A DNA stretch of 64,000 bases from Arthrobacter sp. Leaf337 (GTDB lineage Bacteria > Actinomycetota > Actinomycetes > Actinomycetales > Micrococcaceae), in contig NZ_LMPC01000009.1 of the NCBI RefSeq assembly GCF_001423745.1, positions 1-64,000 of the forward strand, given 5' to 3'. The notes below the pieces were generated by a model, which searched no databases, was not told where the DNA came from, and saw only the letters and a list, made by a program, of their open reading frames with translations. Position 1 is the first letter of the stretch. Every line of letters begins with the position of its first letter. Of this stretch, positions 16,956-26,857 are shown piece by piece. Position numbers and translations under genes: made by a program.

Positions 16956-19900
16956 CTAGCTGTCCAGGCAGGTGGGTCCGAGCAGCACCTTCAGGTCGCC
17001 GAACAGTGATGGGCTCGGGTTGACCCTCAGGTGCACGGGAAGCGCCATCACTTCCACCCTGGTGTCTCCCTGCAGGTGCAGCCTGACCTCCGAGTTGCCC
17101 CGGTGGGTCCTCAGCACGTCCCCAAGCTCGGTCACCACGGCCTCGGTGGCCTTGTGCGTCTGCATGGTGATCACCAGGGGCCCGTTCAGGCCTTCGCTGA
17201 GGTCCGGGACGGACAGCTCCATGCAGTTCAATGCGACGGCGCCGTCGTCACGGCGCTGCAGCCTGCCCTTGACCACCACGATCAGGTCTTCAGCCAGAAC
17301 GGACGCAATGGGACCGTAGACCTGGCCGAAGAACATGACCTCCATGGAACCGCCCAGGTCCTCGATTTCCGCGCGGGCATAGGCGTTTCCGCTGGCTTTC
17401 GCGATCCGCCGGCTCAGCGAGGTGATCATGCCCGCAATAGTGATGATGGCGCCGTCGTGCGGGCCGTCCTCTGCGATGACCGAGGTGATGGACTGGTCGG
17501 CGTGCTGGCTCAGCAGCCCTTCGAGGCCCTGCAGCGGGTGGTCCGAGACGTAGAGGCCCAGCATGTCGCGTTCGAAGGAGAGCTTGTCTTTTTTCTCCCA
17601 CTCGGGAAGGTCCGGGATTTCGATGCTCAGGGACGCTTCGGATTCGGCCTCGTCGAAACCCGCGAAGAGGTCGAACTGCCCGATCGCTTCGTTGCGCTTG
17701 AGGGTGATGACGGAGTCGATGGCTTCTTCATGGATCATGGCAAGCGCGCGCCGATGGTGGTTCAGGGAGTCGAACGCGCCAGCCTTGATCAGCGATTCAA
17801 TGGTGCGTTTGTTGCACACCACCGCAGGGACCTTCATGAGGTAGTCCTTGAAGGACGTGTACGCGCCTTCCTTTTCCCGCGCCGCCACCATGGCTTCGAC
17901 GGCGTTCACGCCGACGTTGCGGATGGCGCCCATCCCGAAGCGGATGTCGTTGCCCACAGGGGTGAAGTTGAGGGCTGACTCGTTGACATCGGGCGGCAGC
18001 ACCGTGATGCCCATGCGCCGGCATTCATTCAGGTAGATCGCCGATTTGTCCTTGTCATCGCCCACCGAGGTCAGCAGGGCAGCCATGTATTCCGGCGCGT
18101 AGTGCGCCTTGAGGTACGCGGTCCAATAGGAGATTACGCCGTAGGCGGCCGAGTGCGCCTTGTTGAAGGCGTAGTCGGAGAACGGAAGCAGGATGTCCCA
18201 GAGGGTCTTGACGGCGGCCATGGAATATCCGTTGTCCTGCATGCCCTGCGAGAAGCCGGCGAACTGTTTGTCCAGTTCGGACTTCTTCTTCTTGCCCATG
18301 GCACGGCGCAGGATGTCGGCCTGGCCCAGCGTGTAGCCGGCGAGCTTCTGCGCCACGGCCATGACCTGCTCCTGGTAAACGATCAGCCCGTAGGTGCCGC
18401 CCAGGATTTCGGAGAGCGGTTCTTCCAGCTCCGGATGGATCGGAATGACTTCCTGGATCTTGTTCTTGCGCAGCGCGTAGTCGGTGTGGGCGTTGGCACC
18501 CATGGGGCCGGGCCGGTACAGGGCCAGCACCGCGGAGATGTCTTCGAAGTTGTCAGGCTTCATGAGCTTGAGCAGCGAACGCATGGGGCCGCCGTCAAGC
18601 TGGAACACGCCCAGGGTGTCACCCCGGGCCAGCAGCTCGTAGGAAGCGGTGTCGTCGAGTTCCAGGGTTTCGAGGTCAAGATCGATGCCGCGGTTCATCT
18701 TGATGTTTTCCAGGGCGTCCGAAATGATCGTCAGGTTCCGCAGGCCGAGGAAGTCCATCTTGATGAGGCCGAGGCCTTCGGACGTCGGGTAGTCGAACTG
18801 CGTGATGACCTGGCCGTCCTGGAAGCGGCGCATGATCGGAATCACGTCGATAATGGGGTCCGAGGACATGATGACACCGGCGGCGTGCACGCCCCACTGC
18901 CGTTTCAGGCCTTCGATACCCAGTGCAGTTTCGAAGACTTTGGCGGCCTCCGGGTCGGTGCTGATCAGCTGGCGGAAGTCACCGGCTTCGCCGTATCGCT
19001 TTGCTTCCTTGTTCTGAATGTCGGCCAGCGGAATGTCCTTGGCCATCACCGCCGGCGGCAGCGCCTTGGTCAGCGTCTCACCCATGCTGAAGGGGTAGCC
19101 CAGGACACGCGAGGAATCCTTCAGGGCCTGCTTGGTCTTGATGGTGCCGTACGTGACGATCATGGCAACGCGTTCGTCGCCGTATTTGCGCGTGACGTAG
19201 TCGATGACTTCGGAGCGGCGCCGGTCATCGAAGTCGACGTCGAAGTCAGGCATGGAAACGCGGTCCGGGTTGAGGAAGCGTTCGAAGATCAGGCCGTGGT
19301 GCAGCGGATCCAGGTCGGTGATGCGCATGGCGTAGGCCACCATGGAACCTGCACCGGAGCCACGCCCGGGACCCACGCGGATGCCGTTGTTCTTGGCCCA
19401 GTTGATGAAGTCGGCCACCACGAGGAAGTAGCCCGGGAATCCCATGGAGGTGATGACTTCGAGCTCATAGTCGGCCTGCTGGCGGACCTTGTCCGGGATG
19501 CCCTTCGGATAGCGGTACTGGAGTCCCTTGTCGACTTCCTTGACCAGCCAGGACGTCTCGTCCTCCCCCTCGGGGCAAGGGAAGCGTGGCATGTAGTTGG
19601 CGCCGGTGTTGAACGAGACTTCACAGCGCTCGGCGATCAGCAGCGTGTTGTCACACGCGTCGGGGTGGTCGCGGAAGAGTTCGCGCATTTCCTGCGGTGA
19701 CTTCAGGTAGTAGCCGCTGCCGGAGAAGGCAAACCGGGAGCCGCCGTTGTCGTAGGTCGGTTCCAGGAGGGTGGACCCGGACTGGATGGCCAGCAGGGCC
19801 TCGTGCGCCTTCGCATCGTGCTCGTGCGTGTAGTGCAGGTCATTGGTGGCCACCAGCGGCAGGTTCAGGTCCTTGGCCAGGCGCAGAAGGTCGCCTGTGA

Positions 19901-20513
19901 CGCGCCGCTCGATATCCAGGCCGTGGTCCATGAGTTCGCAGAAGTAGTTCTCCGCGCCGAAGATGTCGCGGAACTCTGCAGCAGCCTCCAGCGCTTCGCG
20001 ATACTGGCCGAGCCGCAGCCGGGTCTGGACCTCACCGGACGGGCAGCCGGTGGTGGCGATGAGCCCTTCCGAGTAGGTGTTGAGCAGCTCGCGGTCCAGC
20101 CGGGGCCATTTGCCGAAGACCGAGTCCAGCGAGGCGATCGACGAGGCACGGAACAGGTTCCGCATGCCCACGTTGTTGTAGCTCAGCAGGGTCATGTGGG
20201 TGTACGAGCCACCGCCGGAGACGTCGTCCTTGCGCTGGCTTTCCTCGCCCCAGCGGACGCGGCTCTTGTCACCGCGGGCGGTCCCGGGGGTCACATACGC
20301 TTCGACGCCGATGATGGGCCTGATGCCCTTGTCCGTGGCCCTCTTCCAGAAATCGAACGCGCCGAAGAGGTAGCCATGGTCGGTGGTGGCCAGCGCGGGC
20401 ATGCCCAGCCGCTCGGTTTCATCGAAGAGCTCACCGAGCCGGGCGGCGCCGTCCAGCATCGAGTACTCGGTGTGGTTGTGGAGATGGACAAACGAGTCGT
20501 TGCTGGAAGTCAC
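16956..20513 (-). CDS. dnaE: DNA polymerase III subunit alpha
   Basis: This 1185-residue protein is the replicative polymerase. Domains in order are the PHP domain (FVHLHNHTEYSMLDGAA, about residues 8-24), the polymerase core with the catalytic aspartates in PDFDVDFDDRR (about 421-431) and GPGRGSGAGSMVAYA, the helix-hairpin-helix and beta-clamp regions, and a C-terminal OB fold (about 990-1075). Length fits DnaE1 rather than the shorter DnaE2. The GTG start is 37 bases downstream of the rluD-like gene, at the end of the division cluster run. Confidence 0.97.
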   Translation of the reverse strand: MTSSNDSFVHLHNHTEYSMLDGAARLGELFDETERLGMPALATTDHGYLFGAFDFWKRATDKGIRPIIGVEAYVTPGTARGDKSRVRWGEESQRKDDVSGGGSYTHMTLLSYNNVGMRNLFRASSIASLDSVFGKWPRLDRELLNTYSEGLIATTGCPSGEVQTRLRLGQYREALEAAAEFRDIFGAENYFCELMDHGLDIERRVTGDLLRLAKDLNLPLVATNDLHYTHEHDAKAHEALLAIQSGSTLLEPTYDNGGSRFAFSGSGYYLKSPQEMRELFRDHPDACDNTLLIAERCEVSFNTGANYMPRFPCPEGEDETSWLVKEVDKGLQYRYPKGIPDKVRQQADYELEVITSMGFPGYFLVVADFINWAKNNGIRVGPGRGSGAGSMVAYAMRITDLDPLHHGLIFERFLNPDRVSMPDFDVDFDDRRRSEVIDYVTRKYGDERVAMIVTYGTIKTKQALKDSSRVLGYPFSMGETLTKALPPAVMAKDIPLADIQNKEAKRYGEAGDFRQLISTDPEAAKVFETALGIEGLKRQWGVHAAGVIMSSDPIIDVIPIMRRFQDGQVITQFDYPTSEGLGLIKMDFLGLRNLTIISDALENIKMNRGIDLDLETLELDDTASYELLARGDTLGVFQLDGGPMRSLLKLMKPDNFEDISAVLALYRPGPMGANAHTDYALRKNKIQEVIPIHPELEEPLSEILGGTYGLIVYQEQVMAVAQKLAGYTLGQADILRRAMGKKKKSELDKQFAGFSQGMQDNGYSMAAVKTLWDILLPFSDYAFNKAHSAAYGVISYWTAYLKAHYAPEYMAALLTSVGDDKDKSAIYLNECRRMGITVLPPDVNESALNFTPVGNDIRFGMGAIRNVGVNAVEAMVAAREKEGAYTSFKDYLMKVPAVVCNKRTIESLIKAGAFDSLNHHRRALAMIHEEAIDSVITLKRNEAIGQFDLFAGFDEAESEASLSIEIPDLPEWEKKDKLSFERDMLGLYVSDHPLQGLEGLLSQHADQSITSVIAEDGPHDGAIITIAGMITSLSRRIAKASGNAYARAEIEDLGGSMEVMFFGQVYGPIASVLAEDLIVVVKGRLQRRDDGAVALNCMELSVPDLSEGLNGPLVITMQTHKATEAVVTELGDVLRTHRGNSEVRLHLQGDTRVEVMALPVHLRVNPSPSLFGDLKVLLGPTCLDS

Positions 20514-20549
20514 CGGACCATTCTAGTGCCGGGCAGGGACAATTCCGGC

Positions 20550-21476
20550 TCAGGCGTCCCCGGAGGCTAGAACTTCGAGTGCATACGCGAGATCCTGCGG
20601 GTACTCACTGGTGACCGTCACGCGCTCTCCGGTCCTGGGACTGTCGAACCCGAGCTGCCGGGCGTGAAGCCACTGCCGGGTCAGTCCCAGGGTTGCGGCA
20701 AGCCGCGGATCCGCTCCGTAGGTCAGGTCACCGGCGCAGGGGTGGCGCAGGGCCGAAAAGTGGACCCGGATCTGGTGGGTGCGGCCGGTTTCCAGGTGCA
20801 CTTCCACGAGTGAAGCCTTGCCGAAGGCCTCCAGGACCTCGTAGTGGGTCACGGATTCCCGGCCGTCCTCTATGACGGCAAAGCGCCAGTCATGGCCCGG
20901 GTGGCGGCCGATGGGTGCATCGATCGTGCCCGCCAGGGGATCCGGCAGACCCTGGACCACTGCGTGGTAGACCTTGTCCACGGTGCGCTCCTTGAAGGCG
21001 CGTTTGAGCGCCGTATAGGCGCGTTCGGACTTGGCCACCACCATGACCCCCGACGTGCCGACGTCGAGGCGGTGCACGATGCCCGCCCGCTCGGGTGCTC
21101 CCGACGTCGAAATCCGGTAACCGAGCCCGGCCAGTCCCCCCACCACAGTGGGTCCCACCCAGCCCGGGGACGGGTGGGCGGCCACACCCACCGGCTTGTC
21201 GATGACGACGAAGTCCTCATCGTCCAGCAATACCTTCAGGCCTTCCACAACTTCCTCCACGACTTCCAGGGGGTCCCGGCGTTCCGGGACAACGACTTCC
21301 AGCACGGTGCCGGAGGCCAGCTTCAGGGACTTGCCCACGGCCTTGCCTGCGGAGCTGACGTTGCCCTCGGCGATCAGGGTGGCTGCCTGGGACCGGGATA
21401 TGCCCATCAGCTTGGCGAGGCCCGCATCGACGCGGGTGCCGGCCAGCTCTTCGGGAACGGTGAGTTTCTCAGGCAT
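20550..21476 (-). CDS. rluD: RluA/RluD family pseudouridine synthase
   Basis: This 308-residue enzyme converts uridine to pseudouridine in RNA, most likely in 23S rRNA. An S4-like RNA-binding domain ([20 protein letters not shown], about residues 14-33) precedes the catalytic domain with [13 protein letters not shown] and the [16 protein letters not shown] motif, which holds the catalytic Asp. [11 protein letters not shown] follows. I chose the ATG at 21474-21476, which overlaps the lspA stop by eight bases; a longer reading would run deep into lspA. The target uridines cannot be deduced. Confidence 0.93.
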   Translation of the reverse strand: MPEKLTVPEELAGTRVDAGLAKLMGISRSQAATLIAEGNVSSAGKAVGKSLKLASGTVLEVVVPERRDPLEVVEEVVEGLKVLLDDEDFVVIDKPVGVAAHPSPGWVGPTVVGGLAGLGYRISTSGAPERAGIVHRLDVGTSGVMVVAKSERAYTALKRAFKERTVDKVYHAVVQGLPDPLAGTIDAPIGRHPGHDWRFAVIEDGRESVTHYEVLEAFGKASLVEVHLETGRTHQIRVHFSALRHPCAGDLTYGADPRLAATLGLTRQWLHARQLGFDSPRTGERVTVTSEYPQDLAYALEVLASGDA

Positions 21477-22035
21477 CGGTGCGCCCCGCCGGCTTCTGGA
21501 TCCGTGAACCGTCAAGTGAAATACCGCGGAGCGTCAGCAGGCAGATGATTACGACGGCGGAGACAACAGCGGAATCGGCGATATTGAAGATCGCAAAATT
21601 GGGCAACTGGATGAAGTCCACCACGTGGCCCATGGCGAAGGACGGTTCACGGAACAGCCGGTCCGTGAGGTTCCCCAGGGCACCGCCCAGAAGCAGGCCA
21701 AGCGCCAGGGACCACCAGGCGGAACCTAGTTTCCGCAGCTGGAAAAGAATGGCGATGGAGACGCCGGCCATGATGATGGTGAAAACCCAGGTGACATTCT
21801 CGCCGATGGAAAACGCGGCCCCGGAGTTCCTGATGTAATACCAGTGCAGCAGCGGGGGCAGCACCGGGATGCGCTCCCCCTCCGCCATGGTGGAGGTGAC
21901 CCACAGCTTGGTGAGCTGGTCGAAGACGTAGGCGAAAACAGCGAAGCCGGCGAAGAGCGTCAGCAGGACCGCCTTTCGCGGCCGGGCTTGCGTCGTTGCT
22001 GGCTGCGCTGCGGCAGGTGCTGTTTCGTCAGTCAT
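21469..22035 (-). CDS. lspA: Lipoprotein signal peptidase (signal peptidase II)
   Basis: This 188-residue membrane aspartic protease cleaves prolipoprotein signal peptides. It has four hydrophobic segments, the first after a basic N-terminus (about residues 25-43). The catalytic aspartates are in [10 protein letters not shown] and FNIADSAVV, both conserved in LspA. I chose the ATG at 22033-22035 because the longer frame is arginine-rich noise reading back through the wag31 terminator hairpin. It overlaps the downstream pseudouridine synthase gene by eight bases. Confidence 0.95.
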   Translation of the reverse strand: MTDETAPAAAQPATTQARPRKAVLLTLFAGFAVFAYVFDQLTKLWVTSTMAEGERIPVLPPLLHWYYIRNSGAAFSIGENVTWVFTIIMAGVSIAILFQLRKLGSAWWSLALGLLLGGALGNLTDRLFREPSFAMGHVVDFIQLPNFAIFNIADSAVVSAVVIICLLTLRGISLDGSRIQKPAGRTDA

Positions 22036-22120
22036 AAAGCTTTCATTCAGGAGCCAGTCCCGGGACTGGAGGGAAGATGCTGGTGCCCGCTGCCGGCAGC
22101 GCCGGTAGCGGTTAATGGCA

Positions 22121-22157
22121 AAAGCCGGCGGCCGAGGAGTCCTCAGCCACCGGCTTT
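22121..22157 (-). terminator. Terminator after wag31
   Basis: AAAGCCGG and CCGGCTTT arms with an inner GAGG/CCTC stem form a GC-rich hairpin on the minus strand that ends in CTTTTG. It lies 12 bases past the wag31 stop and before lspA. Confidence 0.75.
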
Positions 22158-22168
22158 CAGAATACTTG

Positions 22169-22870
22169 CTAAACAGCGGGGCTGCCGTCGCCAACCTCGG
22201 GCGCAGCCACGGAACCGCGGGCATCCAGGTCGCGGAGCTGACCTTCGATGTAAGCCTTCAGGCGTGAACGGTAGTCGCGTTCGAAGCCGCGCAGCTGTTC
22301 CACCTTGCGCTCCAGGACAGACCGCTGCTGTTCAAGGGCGCCGAGGATCTTGCGGGACTTCTCCTGCGCGTCGTTGACCAGGCTGCTGGCTTCGATCTGC
22401 GCTTCGGCGATGATCTTGTCCTTCTGCTGCTGGCCATCTGCGACGTGCTTGTCGTGCATCTGCTGCGCCATGGCCAGGAGGCCGGCGGCGGACTCCGCGG
22501 TCGGGTTGACCGCGGAAGGGGCAGCCGGAGCTGCAACCGGTGCAAGAGCCGCTGCCGGCTCGGGAGCCTTCTTCTTGGCTTCGGCGGCGGCCTTGGCCTC
22601 GGCTTCCGCCTTGGCCCGGGATTCGTCCTTTTCAGCCTTGACCGGCGCGGGGACCTTCTCCACCACCGGCGCCGCTACTGCGGAGCTGGCGGGCGTGCCT
22701 GAGCCGCTCTCGGCAAGCTTCTTGCGAAGCTCGTCGTTCTCTTGGTTCAGGCGGCGCAGTTCGACGACGATTTCGTCCAGGAAGTCGTCAACTTCGTCCT
22801 GGTCGTAGCCTTCGCGGAACTTGGTCGGCTGAAAGCGCTTGTTGACAACGTCTTCTGGCGTCAAAGCCAT
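22169..22870 (-). CDS. wag31: DivIVA/Wag31-type polar growth and septation protein
   Basis: This 233-residue protein starts with the DivIVA domain: ALTPEDVVNKRFQPTKFREG (residues 2-21) then YDQDEVDDFLDEIVVEL. A coiled coil follows, an Ala/Pro-rich linker spans about residues 58-125, and a second coiled coil ends the protein. Wag31 binds curved membrane at poles and septa and recruits the wall elongation machinery. The gene has its own upstream gap of 174 bp with a possible promoter (TTGAAT 22953-22958 and TATTTA 22931-22936 on the minus strand) and a good GAGGTG site. Confidence 0.95.
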   Translation of the reverse strand: MALTPEDVVNKRFQPTKFREGYDQDEVDDFLDEIVVELRRLNQENDELRKKLAESGSGTPASSAVAAPVVEKVPAPVKAEKDESRAKAEAEAKAAAEAKKKAPEPAAALAPVAAPAAPSAVNPTAESAAGLLAMAQQMHDKHVADGQQQKDKIIAEAQIEASSLVNDAQEKSRKILGALEQQRSVLERKVEQLRGFERDYRSRLKAYIEGQLRDLDARGSVAAPEVGDGSPAV

Positions 22871-23044
22871 CTGGTCACCTCGTTGGTCTAGTTAGTCAGT
22901 AGGCCTTCCGGCCGTCAAAACTACGGTACCTAAATATGGTCTGGTTCCTCTAATTCAACACTGAGGTGTCAAACCGGAGTTTCTACACGATGCCGTGGAT
23001 GGCGGTTTCCCGTCCCGCTACTGCGCCGCAAGCTGTAATGAAAA

Positions 23045-23332
23045 TTACGCGAGATTCCGTACGATTGCCATAGCCACGCTGATGGCTATGAAGAACAGCA
23101 AAAATCCGAGATCCAGCGAAATCCCGCCCAGGCGCAAGGGCGGAATGAGGCGCCTCAGCACCTTCAGGGGCGGATCTGTGACGGAGTAGACAGTGTGGGC
23201 CGCCACCAGCGCTGCACCCCGGGGCCGCCACTCACGGGCAAACATCTGCACCCAGTCGTAGACCAGCCGGATGATCAATGCCACAAATACGAATAATAAA
23301 GCGATATAGATAAGTCCGAAAACAATTCCCAT
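23045..23332 (-). CDS. yggT: YggT family membrane protein
   Basis: This 95-residue protein has two hydrophobic segments (about residues 3-25 and 72-94) flanking the basic central part with DWVQMFAREWRPRG and LRRLIPPLRLGGISLDLGF, the conserved YggT loop. It occupies the usual place between sepF and wag31 (compare Rv2146c). Its exact role is unknown; the family is linked to cell division and membrane integrity. The ribosome binding site is weak, and the start lies within a 14-bp perfect palindrome. Confidence 0.92.
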   Translation of the reverse strand: MGIVFGLIYIALLFVFVALIIRLVYDWVQMFAREWRPRGAALVAAHTVYSVTDPPLKVLRRLIPPLRLGGISLDLGFLLFFIAISVAMAIVRNLA

Positions 23333-23344
23333 GAGTTAACTCAT
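23331..23344. repeat. Palindrome over the yggT start codon
   Basis: ATGAGTTAACTCAT is a perfect 14-bp palindrome whose end is the yggT ATG. It could act as an operator or fold the start codon into a small stem. Confidence 0.4.
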
Positions 23345-23402
23345 ATCTCCATGTTCATTCCGGATCCCGCAGTCTCCTGTTGCCATTCTTATCTATTTCA
23401 GC

Positions 23403-23437
23403 ACGGATGCCAGACAGATGTCCTGCCTGGCATCCGT
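23403..23437 (-). terminator. Hairpin between sepF and yggT
   Basis: ACGGATGCCAG (23403-23413) pairs perfectly with 23427-23437 around 13 nt. It starts 13 bases after the sepF stop on the minus strand and lacks a T-tract. It may attenuate transcription into yggT. Confidence 0.5.
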
Positions 23438-23449
23438 TCGAGTCCGGAG

Positions 23450-23986
23450 CTAGCTCTGGTTGAAGAAGCTGGCCTGGGTCTCGCTGACCTTCTTGTCATC
23501 GCCGATGACCTCGATGTACGACGGCGAGAGCAGGAACACTTTGTTCGTGACCCGTTCGATGCTGCCGCGGAGGCCGAACACCAGGCCGGCGGAGAAATCG
23601 ACCAGGCGCTTGGCATCGGCTTCACCCATGTCCGTGACGTTCATGATGACAGGGATGCCGTCACGGAAGCTTTCGCCGATCAGCTTGGCGTCATTGTAGG
23701 ACCGCGGGTGGATCGTGGTGATCTGGCGGAGTCCGGTGGTCTCTTCGCGGCTCGAGGCCGCGCGCTTGATAGGTGTCACAGGTGCGCGATATTCCTCTTC
23801 GGCGGCGTGTGGAGTCGGCGTTTCCCGGGTGACCTCGCGGACGGGCGCCGGCGCCCGACGTTCCTCGCGGTCATGCTCCATTGAATCGTCCTCGTCTTTG
23901 TGCGGTGTGTGGTGCTCAGACTCGTAGTGTTCATCGCCATCGGCGAGCCCAAGATAGATCATTGTCTTGCGCAGAGCGCCAGCCAT
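23450..23986 (-). CDS. sepF: Cell division protein SepF
   Basis: This 178-residue protein begins with a membrane-binding amphipathic helix ([13 protein letters not shown]), followed by an acidic linker of about 70 residues and the SepF core (about residues 88-170). The core shows [20 protein letters not shown] and [20 protein letters not shown]. SepF anchors FtsZ filaments to the membrane and bundles them. The ATG follows TAGGAGTCGACC. It lies between yggS and yggT as in mycobacteria (Rv2147c). Confidence 0.95.
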   Translation of the reverse strand: MAGALRKTMIYLGLADGDEHYESEHHTPHKDEDDSMEHDREERRAPAPVREVTRETPTPHAAEEEYRAPVTPIKRAASSREETTGLRQITTIHPRSYNDAKLIGESFRDGIPVIMNVTDMGEADAKRLVDFSAGLVFGLRGSIERVTNKVFLLSPSYIEVIGDDKKVSETQASFFNQS

Positions 23987-24074
23987 GGTCGACTCCTAAT
24001 CGTGTCCGTAAGCGGGCCGCTGAGTTGACTTGACAGTATTGGAATCCCCGCCATTCTCTTCCAATACTTTGACG

Positions 24075-24821
24075 CTACCTCAACGCAGGACGCGAACCCA
24101 ATATATCCGAGCCTATTCTCAGGTGTGTCGCACCCGCCCTGACGGCCGATTCAAGATCCTGGCTCATGCCCGCGGAGATCCCCGAAGCCGAGGGGTGGTC
24201 GCTGAGCAGCTGCGCCGAAATTTCGGCCAGTTTGGCGAACGACGCCTCCGGATCCGAACCCAGCGGAGCCACCGCCATCAGGCCGGCCAGCACAATGCCC
24301 GGCGATCCGGCCAACTGGTCAGCCAGGGCCGGCACCTCCAAGCGGCTCGCCCCGCCCCGGTGGCTGCCGGCGTCCTCGTCCAGGCTGACCTGGATGAAGC
24401 ACTCGAGCGGACCCCGGCCGGTCCGCTCCTGCTCCGCAGCCACGGACCGGGCAAGGGCGGCCGCCAGCTGCGGCCGGTCCACGGAATGGATGGCATGGGC
24501 ATACCGCACAACGGACTTTGCCTTATTGCTCTGCAGCTGCCCCACAAAATGCCAGCGGAGTCCGAGGTCACTGAGCGCGGAGGCCTTTTCCGACGCTTCC
24601 TGGTCCCTGTTCTCTCCGACGTCGGTGACACCCAAGGCAGCCAGCCTGCGAACATCGTCAGCAGGGTGGAATTTAGTCACCACGATAAGCTCCGGCGGGT
24701 TGTCCTGCCGGCCGGCGGCTTCCGTGGCGGCGGCAATCCTCCGCCGGACCGCGGCCAGGCGGTCCTGAATTTGGAGCAGGCGGGGGTCGTCCGCAGCTGT
24801 TACGGCACGGGGTTCACTCAC
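24075..24821 (-). CDS. yggS: YggS family PLP-binding protein
   Basis: This 248-residue PLP homeostasis protein has the alanine racemase-like barrel. The cofactor lysine lies in LIVVTKFHPADDVRRL (about residues 38-53), followed by GENRDQEASEKASAL, WHFVGQLQSNK, HSVDRPQLA and MSQDLESAVRAGATHLRIGS. It binds pyridoxal phosphate but has no known catalytic reaction. I chose the GTG at 24819-24821, which overlaps the pgeF stop by eight bases (GTGAGTGA); the longer frame upstream is a shadow of pgeF. Confidence 0.94.
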   Translation of the reverse strand: MSEPRAVTAADDPRLLQIQDRLAAVRRRIAAATEAAGRQDNPPELIVVTKFHPADDVRRLAALGVTDVGENRDQEASEKASALSDLGLRWHFVGQLQSNKAKSVVRYAHAIHSVDRPQLAAALARSVAAEQERTGRGPLECFIQVSLDEDAGSHRGGASRLEVPALADQLAGSPGIVLAGLMAVAPLGSDPEASFAKLAEISAQLLSDHPSASGISAGMSQDLESAVRAGATHLRIGSDILGSRPALR

Positions 24822-25521
24822 TGGTCCACACCAACCCGGCGAACCGGCCCGTGGCCGGGTTCCCGCGGTAGGAGAACAGATTTTCGTTTTCGAGGGTGCA
24901 GGGTCCGGAATACTCCACGGCGACCCCGCGGGCCTCCAGCTGGCTGCGCGCCCCGGCCGGAAGGTCCAGGCCGGGGGTGCCCCAGGATGTTGTGGTCCAT
25001 GTGGCAGGGACCGCCGCGGCGACATCGGTCCGCATGCCTTCCGGCACTTCGTAGCAGGATCCGCAGATTGACGGGCCGATCCAGGCCCGGATGTCTTCGG
25101 CCCCCTCGGCGCGCATGCGATCCACGGTTGCCGGGAGGACCCCGTTGGCCACTCCCGGGCGCCCCGCATGGGCAACAGCCAGGACCGGCTGTCCCCCCGA
25201 TGTTGTCCCGGCAAGGACTACCGGGACGCAGTCCGCCACCATCACCGCCAGCGGACGCCCGGAGGACACCATTGCATCTGCGGTCGGGGCGGCAGGGCAG
25301 GCCGCCTCATCGCCGTCGCCGATGAAGGCCACGGCGTTGCCGTGAACCTGGTTCATGTACTGAAAGCCGCCGGCCGCCAGGCCGGCTTCGGCCTCAAGGA
25401 GTTCACGCCGGCGAAGGACTTCGGCCGGATCGTCCCCCACGTGGAGGGCGAGGTTTCCGGCCCCGGCGTCAGTGAATGCCACCCAGACGCCGGGCCGGAC
25501 TTCGGTTCGCCACCAAAACAA
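24814..25521 (-). CDS. pgeF: Polyphenol oxidase (laccase domain, YfiH/PgeF) family protein
   Basis: This 235-residue DUF152-type protein sits directly after ftsZ as in other Actinobacteria (Rv2149c). The metal-binding pattern is present: NQVHGN near residue 58, MVADCVPVVL near 94, AVAHAGRPGVANGVL near 116 and IGPSICGSCYEV near 146. E. coli YfiH edits peptidoglycan precursors with the wrong amino acid, and other members act as nucleosidases; the activity here is not settled by sequence. The start is a TTG with a weak ribosome binding site, so it could lie a few codons inward. Confidence 0.9.
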   Translation of the reverse strand: MFWWRTEVRPGVWVAFTDAGAGNLALHVGDDPAEVLRRRELLEAEAGLAAGGFQYMNQVHGNAVAFIGDGDEAACPAAPTADAMVSSGRPLAVMVADCVPVVLAGTTSGGQPVLAVAHAGRPGVANGVLPATVDRMRAEGAEDIRAWIGPSICGSCYEVPEGMRTDVAAAVPATWTTTSWGTPGLDLPAGARSQLEARGVAVEYSGPCTLENENLFSYRGNPATGRFAGLVWTSE

Positions 25522-25583
25522 TCAAAACACCGCTAACTGACGAGCTGATAAAACGTCCTGCCAATGCCTACGTCGGGAAGTGC

Positions 25584-26807
25584 CTACTTCAGGAAGTCAG
25601 GGACATCCAGGTCGTCGGAGCGGCTGCCGGACAGGTCCGGCTCCACTACCGAGGGAAGGTCGACGTCGAAGCCGGAGTCGGCGGGGACGGCAGAGGGACG
25701 CTGCTGACCCCAGTTGCTGAGACCCGACGCTCCGATGCCGGCGTGCACGGGCTGAACGTGCTGCGACGGCGCCTGCGCGGGGGCAGGAGCGGAGGCCGGC
25801 GCAGCCGGGCGCTGCGGGGCGGCCTGCGGCTGCGACTGGTCCATGGACGGCGAGGTGGCTTTGACGTCGTCGAAGCCCGCCGCGATGACCGTGACGCGGG
25901 CCTCGTCACCGAGGGCGTCGTCGATGACGGCACCGAAGATGATGTTGGCTTCGGGGTGGGCCACTTCCTGGACCAGGCGGGCGGCCTCGTTGATTTCGAA
26001 CAGGCCGAGGTCCGAGCCGCCCTGGATGGACAGCAGGACGCCGTGGGCGCCGTCGATCGAAGCTTCCAGGAGGGGCGACGCGATGGCGAGTTCCGCGGCC
26101 TTGACCGCGCGGTCCTCGCCGCGTGCCGAACCGATGCCCATCAGCGCGGAACCCGCGCCCTGCATTACGGACTTGACGTCTGCGAAGTCGAGGTTGATCA
26201 GGCCCGGAGTGGTGATCAGGTCGGTGATGCCCTGGACACCGGACAACAGGACCTGATCGGCGGAGCGGAAGGCATCCAGGACCGAGACATTGCGGTCGCT
26301 GATGGACAGGAGCCGGTCGTTGGGGATCACGATCAGGGTGTCGACTTCGTCGCGGAGGGCGTCGATGCCCGCCTCGGCGGAACCTGCGCGACGGCGGCCT
26401 TCGAAGGTGAACGGGCGGGTGACCACGCCGATGGTGAGCGCACCGAGCGAACGGGCAATGCGGGCCACGACAGGAGCGCCGCCGGTACCGGTGCCGCCAC
26501 CTTCACCGGCGGTCACGAAGACCATGTCCGCGCCGCGGATGACCTCTTCGATCTCGTCGGCGTGATCCTCGGCCGCCTGCTTGCCGACCTCCGGGTTTGC
26601 ACCGGCTCCGAGACCACGCGTCAGCTCGCGGCCGACGTCAAGTTTGACGTCGGCATCGCTCATGAGCAGAGCCTGGGCATCGGTGTTGATTGCGATGAAT
26701 TCGACACCGCGGAGACCGACTTCGATCATGCGGTTGACTGCGTTCACGCCACCGCCGCCGATGCCGACGACCTTGATGACGGCCAAGTAATTCTGCGGAG
26801 CTGCCAC
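25584..26807 (-). CDS. ftsZ: Cell division GTPase FtsZ
   Basis: This 407-residue tubulin homologue forms the Z-ring. The GTP-binding tubulin signature [10 protein letters not shown] is at about residues 103-112, the T1 loop [12 protein letters not shown] near residue 16, and the T7 synergy loop region [13 protein letters not shown] near 204. A Pro/Ala/Gln-rich linker (about 320-385) leads to the C-terminal tail [10 protein letters not shown] that binds SepF and other partners. The start is GTG. The 275-bp upstream region is AT-rich with repeated AACCTT motifs. Confidence 0.98.
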   Translation of the reverse strand: MAAPQNYLAVIKVVGIGGGGVNAVNRMIEVGLRGVEFIAINTDAQALLMSDADVKLDVGRELTRGLGAGANPEVGKQAAEDHADEIEEVIRGADMVFVTAGEGGGTGTGGAPVVARIARSLGALTIGVVTRPFTFEGRRRAGSAEAGIDALRDEVDTLIVIPNDRLLSISDRNVSVLDAFRSADQVLLSGVQGITDLITTPGLINLDFADVKSVMQGAGSALMGIGSARGEDRAVKAAELAIASPLLEASIDGAHGVLLSIQGGSDLGLFEINEAARLVQEVAHPEANIIFGAVIDDALGDEARVTVIAAGFDDVKATSPSMDQSQPQAAPQRPAAPASAPAPAQAPSQHVQPVHAGIGASGLSNWGQQRPSAVPADSGFDVDLPSVVEPDLSGSRSDDLDVPDFLK

Positions 26808-26857
26808 GTTACGTGTCCCTTGTTCGTGTCCTATTGCGAAAACTGATGGAGTCGTGC

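Noticed and set aside
22036..22224. 63-residue N-terminal extension of LspA
   Set aside because: The extension reads back through the wag31 terminator hairpin and is not LspA-like; the ATG at 22035 gives the family length.
24822..25214. N-terminal extension of YggS (379-residue reading)
   Set aside because: The extra 131 residues are a proline/arginine-rich shadow of pgeF. The GTG overlapping the pgeF stop gives the normal family length.
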